From positions 10,915 through 74,914 of the forward strand of contig CAVTNU010000026.1 of the NCBI GenBank assembly GCA_963736175.1: a stretch of DNA of 64,000 bases, written 5' to 3'. Source of the stretch: Rhodoblastus sp963736175 (GTDB lineage Bacteria > Pseudomonadota > Alphaproteobacteria > Rhizobiales > Beijerinckiaceae). The position numbers were made by a program, and so were the translations under genes. Below the pieces are notes generated by a model. That model was given only the letters and a program-made list of their open reading frames with translations. It did no database searches and was not told the origin of the DNA. The stretch's first letter is position 1; the number at the start of each line of letters is the position of its first letter. This document shows positions 62,321 through 64,000 of this stretch, piece after piece.

Positions 62321-62462
62321 TGATCCCCCTTGGGAGCGTTGATCCTTCCAAATTGATATGAACTGTCGTTGAACTTTCATCCAGCGCCTATTGGAGCCTC
62401 GACTGATCTTTGGCCCTCACGTCCGGTTGCAACCGCCGCCCGGTCGTGGCAAGCGATCCAGC

Positions 62463-63806
62463 ATGACCGACAAGACCAACTCCGCCGCCACTGGCGGCGC
62501 GCCCAAAATTTCGTTCGTTTCGCTCGGCTGTCCCAAGGCCCTGGTCGATTCCGAGCGCATCCTGACGCGCCTGCGGGTCGAAGGCTATGAGCTTGTCCGC
62601 AACCACGCCGGCGCTGATGCGGTGATCGTCAATACCTGCGGTTTTCTCGACAGCGCCAAGGCCGAGTCGCTCGCCGCGATCGGCGCGGCGCTCAAGGAAA
62701 ACGGCAAGGTCATCGTCACCGGCTGCATGGGCGCCGAACCCGACCCAATTCTTGACGCCTATCCCAACGTTTCAGCCATCACCGGCCCGCAAGCCTATGA
62801 AAGCGTCATGACGGCGGTTCACGCCGCGATACCGCCGGCGCATGACCCGTTTCTCGATCTGGCCCCGGCGCAAGGGGTCAAGCTTACGCCGCGCCATTAT
62901 TCCTATCTGAAAATTTCCGAAGGCTGCCACAATCGCTGCACGTTCTGCATCATTCCAAAGCTGCGCGGCGATCTGGTTTCGCGCCCGGCCGGCGAGGTGC
63001 TGCGCGAGGCCGAAAAACTGGTGAAGGCCGGCGTCAAGGAGCTGCTCGTCGTCTCGCAGGACACCAGCGCCTACGGCCAGGATCTGCGCTACGCTTCAAG
63101 CCCCTTTCAGGACCGCGACGTGCGCGCGCGTTTTGTCGATCTGGCGCGCGAACTCGGCCGGCTCACGCCGTGGACGCGGCTGCACTACGTCTATCCCTAC
63201 CCCCATGTCGACGAGATCATCGAACTGATGGCCGAGGGCGTCGTGCTGCCTTACCTCGACATTCCATTTCAGCACGCCGCGCCCAGCGTGCTTAAGGCGA
63301 TGAAACGACCCGGCAACATCGAAAAGACGCTGGAGCGCATCAAGACCTGGCGCGCCGCCTGCCCCGATCTCACGCTGCGTTCGACCTTCATCGTCGGCTT
63401 TCCCGGCGAGAGCGAGGAGGATTTCGCATTTCTGCTCGACTGGCTCACTGAGGCCAAGCTCGACCGCGTCGGCGCGTTCAAATATGAGCCGGTGGCCGGC
63501 GCTAGCGCCAACGATCTTGGCCTGCCCGCCGTGCCGGCGCAAGTGCAGGAATTGCGCTGGCGCCGTTTGATGGAGCGGCAGCGGAAAATTTCCGCCGAGC
63601 GCTTGAAAGCCAAGATCGGCAAGCGCCTGACCGTCATCATCGACGAAACGACGCCCGATGGCGCGGTCGGCCGCGGCAAAGCCGACGCGCCGGAAATCGA
63701 CGGCAAGGTCTTTGTCGCCTCCCGGCGCCCGTTGCGCGTCGGCGAGTTCGTCACCGCGAAGATCGAACGCGCCGACGCCTATGATCTTCATGGCGCCGCC
63801 GTTTAG
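62463..63806 (+). CDS. rimO: Ribosomal protein S12 methylthiotransferase RimO
   Basis: A radical SAM methylthiotransferase modifying the conserved aspartate of ribosomal protein S12. The N-terminal UPF0004 domain starts FVSLGCPKALVDSERI (Cys23), with further cluster cysteines in VNTCGFLDSAK and VTGCMGAEPD. The radical SAM motif is CHNRCTFCIIP. A C-terminal TRAM domain closes the protein (GKADAPEIDGKVFVA). It has 447 residues from the ATG at 62463; an in-frame ATG at 62391 adds no conserved sequence. Confidence 0.95.
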   Translation: MTDKTNSAATGGAPKISFVSLGCPKALVDSERILTRLRVEGYELVRNHAGADAVIVNTCGFLDSAKAESLAAIGAALKENGKVIVTGCMGAEPDPILDAYPNVSAITGPQAYESVMTAVHAAIPPAHDPFLDLAPAQGVKLTPRHYSYLKISEGCHNRCTFCIIPKLRGDLVSRPAGEVLREAEKLVKAGVKELLVVSQDTSAYGQDLRYASSPFQDRDVRARFVDLARELGRLTPWTRLHYVYPYPHVDEIIELMAEGVVLPYLDIPFQHAAPSVLKAMKRPGNIEKTLERIKTWRAACPDLTLRSTFIVGFPGESEEDFAFLLDWLTEAKLDRVGAFKYEPVAGASANDLGLPAVPAQVQELRWRRLMERQRKISAERLKAKIGKRLTVIIDETTPDGAVGRGKADAPEIDGKVFVASRRPLRVGEFVTAKIERADAYDLHGAAV

Positions 63807-63941
63807 GCCGCCATCAGCCATTCGGCGATTTTCGTCCAATCGCCGTTCAGCACCCGGCGGTCCAGAAACAGACCAAGATAGCCGCATGGCGCCGTCATCT
63901 GGGAACGACAAGAAAATTCAGCGCGATACAGAAACCCGCGG

Positions 63942-64000
63942 TTACATCACGACGACGCGGGCGCCCTTCGAGACACGCTGGTAAAGATCGATCACATCGG
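63942..64000 (-). CDS. C-terminal end of an L,D-transpeptidase-like gene (enters from beyond the window)
   Basis: Only the last 18 residues are visible: DVIDLYQRVSKGARVVVM then a TAA stop at 63942-63944. This matches the usual end of YkuD-type L,D-transpeptidases (a D.IDLY.RV..GT.VVV pattern), which make 3-3 cross-links in peptidoglycan. The short length limits certainty. The 135 bases between it and rimO contain no other gene I can support. Confidence 0.55.
   Translation of the reverse strand, partial: DVIDLYQRVSKGARVVVM

Noticed and set aside
63803..63898. A 31-codon minus-strand frame between rimO and the L,D-transpeptidase end
   Set aside because: It overlaps the rimO stop, is very short and has no ribosome-binding site or family sequence.
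1..64000. CRISPR arrays, IS elements, prophage genes, rRNA operons, replication origin
   Set aside because: Looked for direct repeats with regular spacers, transposase/integrase motifs, phage structural genes, rRNA sequence and DnaA-box clusters; none was found.

Overview
The window looks like chromosomal, vertically inherited DNA from a GC-rich alphaproteobacterium, most likely of the order Hyphomicrobiales (Rhizobiales). The main reason is gene order: dusB-ntrB-ntrC-ntrY, a fused ispDF, a pdhA-pdhB-pdhC-lpdA operon with a lipoyl domain on E1-beta, eno next to an FtsB-like gene, dgt/argS/SPOR/nagZ/scpA/scpB divergent from an ErpA-type gene, and an outer-membrane porin of the Bartonella/Methylocystis 'immunogenic protein' type. 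I do not name a genus. I found no integrase, transposase, IS end, CRISPR array, rRNA gene or prophage. One tRNA (Gln, anticodon CTG) is present.

Layout. 1-5.1 kb: nitrogen-regulation cluster on the minus strand, running into the window edge inside ntrY. 5.2-7.4 kb: ispDF, cinA-type amidase and a His-rich small protein (plus). 7.5-19.1 kb: a long minus-strand block with COQ10/RatA-like protein, lipA, a CrtI-like oxidoreductase, lpdA, pdhC, a DUF5076 protein, pdhB, pdhA, an FtsB-like protein, a small secreted protein and eno. This links pyruvate oxidation with the lipoylation of its own E2/E1-beta domains. 19.3-25.2 kb: queF and a secreted His-rich peptide (plus), then kdsA, a VOC protein, pyrG, secG, tpiA (minus). 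25.4-34.8 kb: plus-strand ppiD-trpE, a DEAD-box helicase and the compact bioB-bioF-bioD-bioA operon. 34.8-43.5 kb: scpB, scpA, nagZ, SPOR protein, argS, dgt (minus) with an orphan small gene between argS and dgt. 43.6-46 kb: erpA-like, PfkB kinase, S49 peptidase. 46-54 kb: two tandem NTF2-like genes, aspS, rnd, a GNAT acetyltransferase, an EamA transporter, guaB, a DHA2 transporter. 55-64 kb: porin, rlmE, ppx, a membrane TAXI-type protein, tRNA-Gln, small secreted proteins, a pyruvyltransferase-like gene, rimO, and the last codons of an L,D-transpeptidase-like gene.

The strongest anomaly is that seven genes (ntrB, pdhB, argS, guaB, the porin, the TAXI gene and a small secreted gene) are each broken by exactly one single-base indel, although both halves of the protein are well conserved. 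Several of these genes should be essential and at least three indels lie in or beside homopolymer runs, so sequencing or assembly error is the most economical explanation. Coordinates for these genes are given across the frameshift. The other points worth a second look are a double palindrome in front of ntrY, a double palindrome in front of pdhA, a fragment resembling the start of a DUF1697 protein, two very different His-rich small proteins (one carrying a CGPC motif), a tandem NTF2-like pair and a TAXI protein without a TRAP permease. I see no convincing wholly new multi-gene system here.
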